From ZC4RG29 sp032907565 (GTDB taxonomy: Bacteria > Bacteroidota > Bacteroidia > Cytophagales > Cyclobacteriaceae), in contig JAJJPK010000199.1 in NCBI GenBank assembly GCA_032907565.1, positions 1 through 38,671 on the forward strand: a DNA stretch of 38,671 nucleotides. Reading direction: 5' to 3'. Shown one piece after another: positions 1-8,638 of the stretch (position 1 is the stretch's first letter; each line of letters begins with the position of its first letter). The notes beneath the pieces were generated by a model, which searched no databases, was not told the DNA's origin, and saw only the letters and a list, made by a program, of their open reading frames with translations. Position numbers and translations under genes: made by a program.

Positions 1-177
1 AATGTCAACGCGAGTACCGGCGAAGTAAAAGAGGGCTATCTTCGTTACGTGGTGTATATCCCGTACGCAACCGCCGAGAGCACGGGACTTCCCCTAAAGC
101 CGGACGTGCCCGGTATGCCCTGGATAATGGATCCAGGAACACACCGCGCACATATTATGATCAACCCTCCGAAGTGA
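1..177 (+). CDS. C-terminal end of an unidentified protein (5' partial)
   Basis: Frame 1 is open from the first base and ends at TGA 175-177, followed at once by a second TGA. The 58 visible residues include a motif MPWIMDPGTHRAHIMI close to the C-terminus and end in NPPK. The composition looks like a real soluble or exported protein tail rather than a chance frame. I do not recognise the family. The start and most of the gene lie outside the window. The next gene is convergent and ends 26 bases away, so no downstream partner is visible. Confidence 0.65.
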   Translation, partial: NVNASTGEVKEGYLRYVVYIPYATAESTGLPLKPDVPGMPWIMDPGTHRAHIMINPPK

Positions 178-202
178 TGAGGGGTGGAGGTTTTCCCCTA
201 CC

Positions 203-1822
203 CTAAATGTCGGCCAACTTGCGCCGCATAGCCTCTTCATTAGCGCGAGCCTCTTCAAGGAGTTGAGTCAGCTCCTGCTCTTTTCTTGCCATCTCTTCCT
301 GTGTGGCCTGTAGTTCCTCCATGTTCTGACGCATCTCCTCTTCCTGAGATCGCATCAACTCGGTGTTTTCCTGTGCTTGCCGCAGCAGTTCTGCGGTCCG
401 CTCAGCGTTTCTTACGGAGTAAATTGCTGAGGCGACAAATTCGCCAGCCTTCTCCAGGAATGAGATCTGATATGCTTCCAGCTGCGAAAAGCCGGCAAGT
501 TCCAAAATACATTCGACCTGATCATTGTGCTTCATAGGAATCAGCGCCAGGAAACGAGGCGTTGCCTCTCCCAGACCCGACGTGATCGTCGTGTACCCGT
601 CAGGCACCTGGCTCAGAAGCGTCGTTGTGCCTTCCAGGTACACCTGCCCCAATACACCGGCACCTGGTTCGATACGTTTCTCCATGTATTTCTTCTTGTT
701 GAAGGCATAGCATGAGGCCAGTCGCAGGTAAGGGTCAGCGCCGCCTGCATCCTCGAGAATATAGAATGCGCCCTGCTGAACATTCAGGTAGCGCGATAAA
801 TAACTTACCACCGCATCGCTAAGGGCATTCAATGCGTGCTGGTTGTTGCGGACGATCTCAGAAAACTCTGTCAAGCCTTCGGTTACCCATAGGCGTTCTG
901 CATCCTCCTTCTTGACGCGACGCATTTCGTCGCGCATCTTAAGGAGGTGTCCTGCAAGGCTGTCTTCATTCAGGTGTTGATTGCTCTCATCGAGTCCTCG
1001 CCACGTCACCTCGTAATTGCCCTGAGTAATTTGGTTGATGAACGTCGACGCCTGCCGGAGATTCGCGGTCGAGGTCGCGATGATCTTACCGGGGTCTGCA
1101 TCGGCGTCCTCTTCAGTACCGCCCGGATCGAAGACATACTTCCTGTTGCTCGCTGCAAATTCCAGGAGCAGGCGGTTTCGTTCCTGCGCCTCTCTTGACG
1201 TCCGGTATATGATCATCCCTAGCATCGGGACGGAAAGCAGAACGAGAAAGAGTTGAAAAACAACGTTGCCGTTCAACGCCGCCTTGTATCGCCTTTCGGA
1301 CTCAGCGACCAGTTGATCTTCGTAGGCAATCACACTACTAAGGATGGGGGCAAAGGTCAACCATAGATCATAGCCCTTATCCATCTCCAGGAGCCGTACG
1401 AACTCTTCCGTATCTCCCCGCTGAGCAATGTCCTTCATCGTCCTGCAATGATCGAGATAGGCGTACAGCTCTTTCTTGAATCCTGCGAATTGTTCGATCG
1501 TCGTGTCAAGATTCTGCTTGCGAAGAAGGCTGTCGATTCTCCAAAGGTTCTGATCGTTGCCTTGCATCGCCGAATTGTAAGGACTGAGCAACTGTTCGTT
1601 CCCGGTAAGGACGTATCCCCGCAATCCAAGGTCAATAAGCTGCAGGGTGTTGCTAAAGATGAAATTGAAATTCTCCTTGACCGCCTCCGTCTCATGCTTG
1701 AGTTCGGTGTTGTAAATCATAACCTGACGGTTATAGACGGTGAACGCAAAACTACCCACGACCAATAGGATAATCACGAACAGGGTCGCATTGAAGAAGT
1801 TACCTCTGATGTAGCGGATCAT
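203..1822 (-). CDS. Membrane CHASE3-HAMP-like-GAF sensor with C-terminal coiled coil, no catalytic output domain
   Basis: From the ATG at 1822 the protein has 539 residues: a membrane segment at about 11-30, a helical extracytoplasmic region 31-185 with the RGYVLTGNE signature near 68-76 typical of CHASE3 domains, a second membrane segment 187-206, a HAMP-like linker 245-310, a GAF-like domain about 325-470, and a Glu/Gln-rich coiled coil 472-539 that ends the protein. No histidine kinase, GGDEF or methyl-accepting signature follows. It probably senses an envelope stimulus and passes it to a partner through the coiled coil. The frame stays open to an ATG at 1954 and another at 1906, but 1822 places the first membrane segment near the N-terminus as is usual. 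It is divergent from the cardiolipin synthase gene. Family assignment is fairly sure; the signal and partner are unknown. Confidence 0.82.
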   Translation of the reverse strand: MIRYIRGNFFNATLFVIILLVVGSFAFTVYNRQVMIYNTELKHETEAVKENFNFIFSNTLQLIDLGLRGYVLTGNEQLLSPYNSAMQGNDQNLWRIDSLLRKQNLDTTIEQFAGFKKELYAYLDHCRTMKDIAQRGDTEEFVRLLEMDKGYDLWLTFAPILSSVIAYEDQLVAESERRYKAALNGNVVFQLFLVLLSVPMLGMIIYRTSREAQERNRLLLEFAASNRKYVFDPGGTEEDADADPGKIIATSTANLRQASTFINQITQGNYEVTWRGLDESNQHLNEDSLAGHLLKMRDEMRRVKKEDAERLWVTEGLTEFSEIVRNNQHALNALSDAVVSYLSRYLNVQQGAFYILEDAGGADPYLRLASCYAFNKKKYMEKRIEPGAGVLGQVYLEGTTTLLSQVPDGYTTITSGLGEATPRFLALIPMKHNDQVECILELAGFSQLEAYQISFLEKAGEFVASAIYSVRNAERTAELLRQAQENTELMRSQEEEMRQNMEELQATQEEMARKEQELTQLLEEARANEEAMRRKLADI

Positions 1823-2005
1823 GATACATGCGATTAAAAAAATTCGATCGATGACATCCGCAAAAAAGTCCCGGCGGATGGAGATGGGCCCATTAAATGT
1901 AAGCATTTTTTTGAAACTGCGGAACCCCCCCGGCCCGTCGGCCGGCCGGTCCATGATGGGACGTCCCTATTCTATTATTTGATACTTTTTTCCAACATTG
2001 CAATC

Positions 2006-3466
2006 ATGTGGCTGTTCCTGAAAGACCAGAGTCTGTTGATATGGCTAGGTGTAGTCGCATTCGGCCTATTCGCCGCTGTTAGGGTCGTGCTGGAGACCCG
2101 AAGCCCCTCCAAGACGGCTGCCTATCTGCTGTTGATCATCCTGTTTCCTGTAGGCGGCCCGCTGTTGTATTTTCTCGTCGGCGTCAATTACCGAAAGCGG
2201 CGCATTTACAGCAAGAAGCTCATACGCAACACTACCCTTTTCAACCAGGTTCGCGACACGATCCAGAAGGACTCTCTCGCTGTGCGGGAACGGTATCCGC
2301 ATTTGTCGCGGGCGAACGACGACCTGATCAACCTGCTGCTCGGTGAATCGCTTTCCCCCCTTTCAGAGAATCGGGTCACCGTGCTCTTGAACGGTGAACA
2401 AAAGTTTCCGGCCCTGCTCGAAGCGATCGACAAGGCAAAGAAGTTTATCCACCTGGAGTACTACATCTTCGAAGAAGACACTACCGGCGCGCGTGTCAAA
2501 GACGCCCTGATAAAGAAGGCACGTGAAGGCGTGAAAGTGCGTATCATATTTGACGACTTCGGAAGCCACCGGTTATGGAGAAACTTCGTCGATGAGTTTC
2601 GCGAGAACGGCGTGGAAATCTACCCGTTCTTTCGAATCCATTTCGTACTCTTCGCCAACCGGATCAACTTCCGCGACCACCGAAAGGTGGTGATCATCGA
2701 TGGAAACGTCGGATTCCTTGGCGGCATGAACATAGCCGACCGTTACGTAAACGGCCTCGTCGATAACAAGTACTGGCGGGATACGCACGTGAAGATTGAA
2801 GGGGGCGCTGTGCTCACGCTGCAATACCACTTCCTGTCGAACTGGAACTTTTGCTCCGGGCAAAGCCTCGGATTCAGTCCGGACCTTTTCCCAGAGACAC
2901 CACCCCTGCCGGAATACAAAGACCTGGTGCAGATCGTTACGGGTGGTCCCGACTACCCACGGCCCAGCATCATGCTCTCGTACTTCACTGCCATCATGAT
3001 GGCAAAAAAAAGCGTGTACATAACCACGCCTTACTTCATCCCGAACGAGACGATGATGAACGCGATCAAGCAGGCTGCCTTCAGCGGCAAAGAAGTCCGC
3101 GTACTGATTCCCGAACGCTCCGATTCCGCGTTTGTCGACGCGGCGTCCCGCTTCTATTTTCTCACTTTGCTTGAGGCGGGTGTCAAGATCCACTTGTACA
3201 CGAAAGGTCTGATCCATGCCAAGACCATGGTTGTTGATGACACGCTCTCGATCATCGGCACCGCCAACATGGACCTGCGGAGCTTCGAACTGAATTTCGA
3301 GATCAACGCGATCATATACAGCGAGCGCGTCAATGCGGAGATGAAAGACATCTTCTGGAAGGATTTAGAGCACAGTTATATGCTCGACGGCGACGAGTGG
3401 GGCAAACGCAACAAGTTTCGAATATTCCTGGAGGGGCTTGCCCGCATCCTGGCCCCGTTGCTCTGA
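2006..3466 (+). CDS. cls: Cardiolipin synthase (phospholipase D superfamily)
   Basis: The 486-residue protein would join two phosphatidylglycerol molecules into cardiolipin and release glycerol at the inner membrane. Two N-terminal hydrophobic segments (about 1-60, PLDc_N type) are followed by two HKD motifs: H225-R-K227 with D232 inside NFRDHRKVVIID, and H404-A-K406 with D411 inside IHAKTMVVDD, each followed by the expected GGMN or GTANMD stretch. Length and order match bacterial ClsA-type enzymes. The frame also extends to a TTG at 1979, but the ATG at 2006 gives the normal membrane-anchor start. It ends 3 bases before the stop of the convergent Rieske gene, leaving no room for a separate terminator. 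Confidence 0.95.
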   Translation: MWLFLKDQSLLIWLGVVAFGLFAAVRVVLETRSPSKTAAYLLLIILFPVGGPLLYFLVGVNYRKRRIYSKKLIRNTTLFNQVRDTIQKDSLAVRERYPHLSRANDDLINLLLGESLSPLSENRVTVLLNGEQKFPALLEAIDKAKKFIHLEYYIFEEDTTGARVKDALIKKAREGVKVRIIFDDFGSHRLWRNFVDEFRENGVEIYPFFRIHFVLFANRINFRDHRKVVIIDGNVGFLGGMNIADRYVNGLVDNKYWRDTHVKIEGGAVLTLQYHFLSNWNFCSGQSLGFSPDLFPETPPLPEYKDLVQIVTGGPDYPRPSIMLSYFTAIMMAKKSVYITTPYFIPNETMMNAIKQAAFSGKEVRVLIPERSDSAFVDAASRFYFLTLLEAGVKIHLYTKGLIHAKTMVVDDTLSIIGTANMDLRSFELNFEINAIIYSERVNAEMKDIFWKDLEHSYMLDGDEWGKRNKFRIFLEGLARILAPLL

Positions 3467-3469
3467 ACG

Positions 3470-4522
3470 TTACGTAATCCAACGCAACGTCTGCCCCTTC
3501 AATGTGTTTTCGAAAGGCGTGCCCTCAGCTATGGATACGTTCCATTGCTTCTTCAGCTCATAATACCAGCGCGCCTGGGTATCTGGATCACCCAGGAGCA
3601 TAAGCGTCGGATTGGTCTCGAGGCCTTCAGCGAGTTTGCGAAAGACATCAAGATCCTGACCGATAAACTTGCGCCCAAGCCGTCGCAGAGGCAGCCACAA
3701 GGCGCGTGCAAGCCCTAGCGTAGTGAAAAAGATATGATTCAATTCGGTATGCGATGCATCAACTGGTGTCAGCGTGGTTATGGATATCACCTCGTGACGC
3801 TCACCTGCCCGTATGTGCTCGATGCGGTTTCCGGGCAACTCGAAGGCAATCTCCGTTGAAGTTCCCCCCTTCAATACGGAGTATCCTTTGGAATTCGTTG
3901 ATGGCTTGTGACGCACCATGCGAAACCCCAATCCGAATGGCTCAAAGGTTTTTTCCTTGAGCTTGAGATTCTTTGCCGACCGCCAGAACCACGACTGGTG
4001 TACGAACGTAACGTGCGCGGGGTCGATCAGACCAATGACCGCATGATCAATGTTAGTGGGCAGCGTAACTGTGTCGACGTACCAGAATTTCTTTGCCGGA
4101 TCAAGCAACAGGTTGGGAAAATGACGGTCCGCCCCGTCCAGCTTCAATTTGTTTTGAGGGATGTACACCCACACGGTGCCGTTGACCTCACGGCAGGGGT
4201 AACGGAATACTTTGATCTTGGAAACATCGATCCGATCGTCGGCAAGTGCGGGGATCTTCCGGCACGTTCCGGTAGCATCGAATTGCCATCCGTGATAACA
4301 GCACGTGATCGTACCGCCATCGAACCATCCTTTCGACAAGGGTACGCCGCGGTGCGGACAATTGTCCTTAAGCGCAAACGGCGCACCGTCCGCATCCCGT
4401 CCCATGACAATAAATTCGCCGGCGATTTGTTTTCTGACTAGCTTACCTGCCCGCAGATGACTTCCGTGCAGGGCATAATACCAGATGTCCCTGAGAAACA
4501 GGGGATGTTCAACTTCCTTCAT
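3470..4522 (-). CDS. Rieske [2Fe-2S] non-heme iron oxygenase, oxygenase component
   Basis: The 350-residue protein has a Rieske domain with C55-P-H57 and C74-x2-H77 (NCPHRG and CCYHGW), which bind the 2Fe-2S cluster, followed by a catalytic-domain motif D167-P-A-H170-x4-H175 that fits the mononuclear iron site of ring-hydroxylating or demethylating oxygenases (vanillate O-demethylase and pheophorbide oxygenase type). ATG 4522 is preferred to the GTG one codon earlier. No reductase or ferredoxin gene is visible within the window, so its electron donor must be encoded elsewhere. It lies 95 bases downstream of the helicase gene on the same strand and may be cotranscribed with it, although the functions are unrelated. 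The substrate cannot be read from the sequence. Confidence 0.9.
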   Translation of the reverse strand: MKEVEHPLFLRDIWYYALHGSHLRAGKLVRKQIAGEFIVMGRDADGAPFALKDNCPHRGVPLSKGWFDGGTITCCYHGWQFDATGTCRKIPALADDRIDVSKIKVFRYPCREVNGTVWVYIPQNKLKLDGADRHFPNLLLDPAKKFWYVDTVTLPTNIDHAVIGLIDPAHVTFVHQSWFWRSAKNLKLKEKTFEPFGLGFRMVRHKPSTNSKGYSVLKGGTSTEIAFELPGNRIEHIRAGERHEVISITTLTPVDASHTELNHIFFTTLGLARALWLPLRRLGRKFIGQDLDVFRKLAEGLETNPTLMLLGDPDTQARWYYELKKQWNVSIAEGTPFENTLKGQTLRWIT

Positions 4523-4617
4523 CACAGGTCGTTAAGTAGGCAGGGTGACATTGGTGGCCCTCAGGTGCAAGATACCAAAGACGCCGGCAAGAACAAGTCT
4601 CACCAGCATGCATGGCA

Positions 4618-5874
4618 TCACGTCGACCGACGCGATTTACGGAATTTGCCTTTGCGCGACCGGCCCGAAGATGCAGGGTGCCGCTTTTTTCCGTTGTGTT
4701 GCTTCCAGGGTTTATGATTGGAACCGGTCTTTCGGTACTCGGGACCCGGACCGATGTCGGCAGGCATCTCCAGCTTAGGAACCTCCTTGCCGAGGAAGCG
4801 TTCGATGTCCGCAAAGCGGCGTTGATCCTTCTCATTCACAAACGTGACTGCCGTCCCGGTCCGGTCGGCACGCGCCGTGCGACCGATGCGATGCACATAG
4901 TCCTCCGCATCGGGTGGAACATCAAAATTGATGACCAGGCTGATGCCCTCGACGTCAATGCCTCTGGACAGGATATCTGTTCCGACGATAATCGGCAGTT
5001 TCCTGCTCTTGAACTCCCGAAGAATCTCATCGCGTTCATGCTGCTCAAGGTCGGAGTGAAACGCCTTCACGGAAAAGCCTTTGCCCTTCAACTGGGTAGT
5101 AAGCTTCTTCACGTTCTCCTTCGTTGAAGCAAATATCAGTACGCTGCTGTGGTCCTGCTGTCCGAGGATCCATTTGATCATGGGGATCTTTTGAGCTTCG
5201 TACAAGATGTAGGCTTGTTGCTGAATACCTTCTGCCGGCTTGGAGACTGCCAGATTTACCTCGTGCGGCGACTTAAGAATACGGTTTGCCAGCGCCCGGA
5301 TCTTCGGCGGCATCGTTGCTGAGAACAGGAGCGTCTGACGTGTCTCGGGAAGGTATGTGATAATGCGGATGATGTCGGCGTAGAAGCCCATGTCGAGCAT
5401 GCGGTCCGCCTCATCCAACACAAGGTATCGCAGGTGCTGGAGGTTCAGCGTTCCCGCGGCAAGCAGTGCGATGAGCCGGCCGGGTGTCGCGATGATGATG
5501 TCCGCTCCGGACTCCAGTGCTCTTTTCTGTTTATCCCACGCGGCGCCGTCGCCCCCACCGTAGACGGCAATTGAGCTGATGCCCATGAAATAGGCGAAAC
5601 CCTCGATCTGCTGATCTATTTGCTGCGCCAACTCCCGGGTTGGAGCCAACACGAGCGTGGTCAGGTGCCGATGTTCCATATGGAGAACCTTCTGGAGAAT
5701 CGGCAGGATATACGCGGCGGTCTTGCCTGTGCCGGTCTGGGCACAAGCGATTATGTCGTGGCCTTCCAGTATGGCAGGAATGGCTTCAGCCTGTATGGGG
5801 GTAGGACTCACATAGCCCATGGAGGCGAGGCCTTCCATCAGGCGTTCATCGAAGTTAAAATCGGAAAAACTCAA
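4618..5874 (-). CDS. DEAD-box ATP-dependent RNA helicase (RhlE-like)
   Basis: All core motifs are present in 418 residues: Q motif about 8-28, motif I AQTGTGKT 45-52, PTRELAQQ near 78-85, TPGR near 130-133, DEAD 154-157, SAT 185-187, RGID 304-307 and HRIGRTAR 328-335. A basic Lys/Arg/Ser/Gly-rich tail from about 378 should bind RNA. It unwinds RNA duplexes, typically in ribosome assembly, mRNA decay or cold adaptation. The start is a TTG at 5874: an in-frame stop lies 12 codons upstream with no ATG or GTG between, and this start reproduces the usual family N-terminus (MSFSDFNFDERL). The next in-frame ATG, codon 13, would cut into the Q motif. The basic tail and compact size favour RhlE, but RhlB or CshA-type naming cannot be excluded. 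Confidence 0.93.
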   Translation of the reverse strand: MSFSDFNFDERLMEGLASMGYVSPTPIQAEAIPAILEGHDIIACAQTGTGKTAAYILPILQKVLHMEHRHLTTLVLAPTRELAQQIDQQIEGFAYFMGISSIAVYGGGDGAAWDKQKRALESGADIIIATPGRLIALLAAGTLNLQHLRYLVLDEADRMLDMGFYADIIRIITYLPETRQTLLFSATMPPKIRALANRILKSPHEVNLAVSKPAEGIQQQAYILYEAQKIPMIKWILGQQDHSSVLIFASTKENVKKLTTQLKGKGFSVKAFHSDLEQHERDEILREFKSRKLPIIVGTDILSRGIDVEGISLVINFDVPPDAEDYVHRIGRTARADRTGTAVTFVNEKDQRRFADIERFLGKEVPKLEMPADIGPGPEYRKTGSNHKPWKQHNGKKRHPASSGRSRKGKFRKSRRST

Positions 5875-6311
5875 CGGACAAAGACTAAAAAGTGGATACT
5901 CATTAATTCAAAAGTGGCCGGAGGACCCGTATCCTCATGATTTTCGGCTACTGTGCCGCAATACTGCGGCCCGGAATGACCGGGTCGTTTCAGTCTGCAA
6001 GATAACGTAATAATCGGTATCGTCCTAAATTGGTTCCGCTGGCCAACCCCACTCGAGGTTGAGCCCGGTGGATCGCATTACGGTCAGTTGTAGCAGCATC
6101 GAATCAGGCCAATGTCGGCAAGGTCTTTCGCATACGATTGAACGGGGCGTTATGGGGGCTTTGACCAACGTGAAGAGCTACGTCGATTTCGAACCAAAAT
6201 CCCGCGTCAAAATCCAATGCGCAACTTTTGGCTCTTTCGTGAATTACCTTCATATTCGCTGCCTCGCAACAGCGATTTCAAATGGTAATCCCCCAGGTTA
6301 ATCACACTACT
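5875..6311. other. 437-bp intergenic region between divergent helicase and serC genes
   Basis: This spacer must hold promoters for the helicase (-) and the serC operon (+), but no perfect TAnnTTTG element with a well-spaced TTTG is seen for either. A TTTG at 6227-6230 is followed by weak TA-rich candidates (TACCTTCA at 6245 and TATTCGCT at 6253). An 80-codon open frame at 6059-6301 has no family resemblance and is not called. No tRNA, riboswitch or strong terminator hairpin was recognised. Confidence 0.4.
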
Positions 6312-7394
6312 ATGAGCAGATGCTATAATTTCTCCGCAGGGCCGGCTGTGTTGCCCCTTGAAGTTTTGAAGAAGGCGCAGGAAGAACTCGTCGACTGGCA
6401 GGGATCGGGCATGTCCGTAATGGAAATGAGCCACCGCGGAAAGGAGTATTCATCCATCCACGAGAACGCCATCCGTAACCTGCGGACGCTTATGAATATT
6501 CCTGACAACTACAAGGTTCTCTTTCTTCAGGGGGGTGCGTCGACACAATTTGCGATGGTACCGCTCAACCTGTTTTCCCAGGCCCGCAAGGCCGACTATG
6601 TAAACACCGGCTCGTGGTCGAAGAAGGCCATTGCCGAAGCAAAACGATACGGAACGGTGAACGTAATCGCCAGTTCCGAAGACAAAAACTTCAGCTATAT
6701 ACCCGAAGTGGATGCCAGCATGATCTCGCCAGATGCCGACTACGTCCACATCACAACCAACAACACCATCTATGGTACGGTGTATCCAAACATTCCGGAC
6801 ACGGGAGGCAAGCCGCTCGTTGCCGATATGTCGTCCAACATCCTGAGCCAGGAGTACGACGTGTCGCGCTTTGGAGTGATTTATGCCGGCGCACAGAAGA
6901 ACAGCGGGCCGGCAGGCCTCACGATCGTCATCATCCGAGAGGATCTGCTGGGCAAGGCGCTTGACATAACACCTACCATGCTCAACTACCAGACACACGC
7001 CAAGGAAAATTCACTCTATAATACACCTCCCTGCTACGCCATCTACATGGCGGGACTGGTATTCGAATGGCTCCTGTCGAAAGGCGGCGTTGCCGCGATG
7101 CACAAGGAAAACGTTGCAAAAGCGCAGCTGTTGTACGACTACCTCGACCGCTCGAGCCTGTTCAAGGGAACCGTTGAGAAACGGTCCCGCTCGATCATGA
7201 ATATCCCGTTTGTAACGGGAAGCGAGGAGCTCGATGCCAAATTCATTTCGGAAGCGGCCAAGCGAGGCCTCAAAACACTGAAAGGACACCGGTCCGTCGG
7301 CGGTATGAGGGCGAGCCTGTACAATGCCATGCCCCGCGAAGGCGTGCAGGCGCTGGTGGACTTCATGGAAGAATTTGAGAAAGCAAACGCATAA
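6312..7394 (+). CDS. serC: Phosphoserine aminotransferase
   Basis: The 360-residue PLP enzyme converts 3-phosphohydroxypyruvate and glutamate to O-phosphoserine and 2-oxoglutarate, the second step of serine synthesis, and usually also serves pyridoxal phosphate synthesis. The N-terminus NFSAGPAVLP and the segment GAQKNSGPAGL, with the PLP-binding lysine at K196, are diagnostic of class V SerC. The frame extends upstream to an ATG at 6282, but the start at 6312 (MSRCYNFSAGPA) matches the family. serA begins 2 bases after its stop, so the two are certainly cotranscribed. Confidence 0.97.
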   Translation: MSRCYNFSAGPAVLPLEVLKKAQEELVDWQGSGMSVMEMSHRGKEYSSIHENAIRNLRTLMNIPDNYKVLFLQGGASTQFAMVPLNLFSQARKADYVNTGSWSKKAIAEAKRYGTVNVIASSEDKNFSYIPEVDASMISPDADYVHITTNNTIYGTVYPNIPDTGGKPLVADMSSNILSQEYDVSRFGVIYAGAQKNSGPAGLTIVIIREDLLGKALDITPTMLNYQTHAKENSLYNTPPCYAIYMAGLVFEWLLSKGGVAAMHKENVAKAQLLYDYLDRSSLFKGTVEKRSRSIMNIPFVTGSEELDAKFISEAAKRGLKTLKGHRSVGGMRASLYNAMPREGVQALVDFMEEFEKANA

Positions 7395-7396
7395 CC

Positions 7397-8587
7397 ATGT
7401 CATTTAAGATTCAGACGTTCGACAAGATCGCTCCTGAAGGTCTTGCCCGGTTTCCTCTGGACCAATACGAAGTAGCTTCTGAGTTCCAGTCGCCCGATGC
7501 TATATTATTAAGGAGTCATTCGCTTCACGAGTATTCGTTTCCGGCCTCCGTAAAGGCTATCGCACGTGCGGGTGCCGGCGTGAACAACATCCCGATTGCG
7601 CGTTGTACGGAAGCTGGTATCGTTGTCTTCAACACGCCCGGTGCCAACGCCAACGCCGTAAAGGAACTTGTAATTGCCGGAATGCTCCTTTCTTCCAGGA
7701 AGATTGCGCAGGGCATCAGCTGGGCTCAGAGCCTGAAGGGCAAAGGAGCGGAAGTTCCCAAGCTGGTAGAAAAAGGAAAGTCCAGTTTTGTAGGACCGGA
7801 AATTCAGGGAAAGACCCTTGGAGTCATCGGACTCGGCGCCATTGGTATGCTTGTGGCCAACGTCGGTGAAGCATTGGGAATGCGGGTGATCGGCTACGAT
7901 CCCTACATTTCCGTTGATACCGCATGGCAGCTCTCCAAGTATGTGAAGAAGGCACGTAGTCTGGATGCGCTGTTGTCGGTCTCCGACTATATCTCCATAC
8001 ATGTCCCGCTGCTGGATTCCACACGCGGATTTATTGACAAGTCGAAGTTCGCTATCATGAAGCCGAATGTTCGCCTCATGAATTTTGCGCGCGAAGGGCT
8101 TATTAATACGAATGACCTGCTCGAGGCACTCAATACGGGAAAGGTTGCGTGTTTCGTCACCGACTTCCCCGACGAATCGCTGCTCGGCCACGACAAGATC
8201 ATAACCATACCCCACCTGGGCGCATCCACCCCTGAGTCGGAAACGAATTGTGCCGTAATGGCCGTTGATCAGCTGCGTAACTTTCTGGAAAACGGTAACA
8301 TCCGGAATTCAGTGAACTTCCCTTCTGCAGACATGCCGAGAAACGGCGGTGCCAGGATCATTATCGCAAACCGCAACGTGCCCGCTATGGTCGGAAAGAT
8401 CACCAGTGTGCTCGCCGCGCAACACATCAACATCGCTGACATGATCAACCACCACCGCGAAGAAATCGCCTACAACATCATCGATGTGGATGGCGACGTC
8501 AAGGAGGAACAGGTTGCGGGCATTCGCGATATTGAGGGCGTCACATTAGTGAGGCTGCTGCCTAAGGAAGTAGGCAGTGGGGAGTAG
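7397..8587 (+). CDS. serA: D-3-phosphoglycerate dehydrogenase with C-terminal ACT domain
   Basis: The enzyme oxidises 3-phosphoglycerate to 3-phosphohydroxypyruvate with NAD, the first step of serine synthesis. In 396 residues it shows the Rossmann signature GVIGLGAIG at 142-150, catalytic R232 (NFAREG), a probable acidic partner E260 and catalytic H273 in PHLGAST, then an ACT-type regulatory domain from about 320 to the end, which suggests serine feedback. It follows serC by 2 bases. The last codons (KEVGSGE) run into a period-7 DNA repeat at 8571-8612, so the extreme C-terminus is probably repeat-derived and not functionally constrained. Confidence 0.96.
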   Translation: MSFKIQTFDKIAPEGLARFPLDQYEVASEFQSPDAILLRSHSLHEYSFPASVKAIARAGAGVNNIPIARCTEAGIVVFNTPGANANAVKELVIAGMLLSSRKIAQGISWAQSLKGKGAEVPKLVEKGKSSFVGPEIQGKTLGVIGLGAIGMLVANVGEALGMRVIGYDPYISVDTAWQLSKYVKKARSLDALLSVSDYISIHVPLLDSTRGFIDKSKFAIMKPNVRLMNFAREGLINTNDLLEALNTGKVACFVTDFPDESLLGHDKIITIPHLGASTPESETNCAVMAVDQLRNFLENGNIRNSVNFPSADMPRNGGARIIIANRNVPAMVGKITSVLAAQHINIADMINHHREEIAYNIIDVDGDVKEEQVAGIRDIEGVTLVRLLPKEVGSGE

Positions 8588-8612
8588 CCAGTGGGCAGTA
8601 GGCAGTGGGAAG
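8571..8612. repeat. Period-7 tandem repeat, consensus T(A/G)GGCAG, six units
   Basis: Six consecutive 7-mers run without gaps: TAGGCAG, TGGGGAG, TAGCCAG, TGGGCAG, TAGGCAG, TGGGAAG. The first two units overlap the end of serA. Related units occur at 25470-25507 and 38439-38453. This is a simple-sequence dispersed repeat, not a CRISPR: the units are too short and there are no spacers. Confidence 0.8.
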
Positions 8613-8638
8613 ACAGTTTAATATTTCAACGCTTTTAA

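Noticed and set aside
6059..6301. An 80-codon open frame upstream of serC
   Set aside because: No family resemblance and no good start signal, and it lies where the serC promoter should be. A leader peptide cannot be excluded but has no support.
8571..8612. The heptamer array as a possible CRISPR
   Set aside because: Units are 7 bases, contiguous and without spacers, and no cas genes are present.
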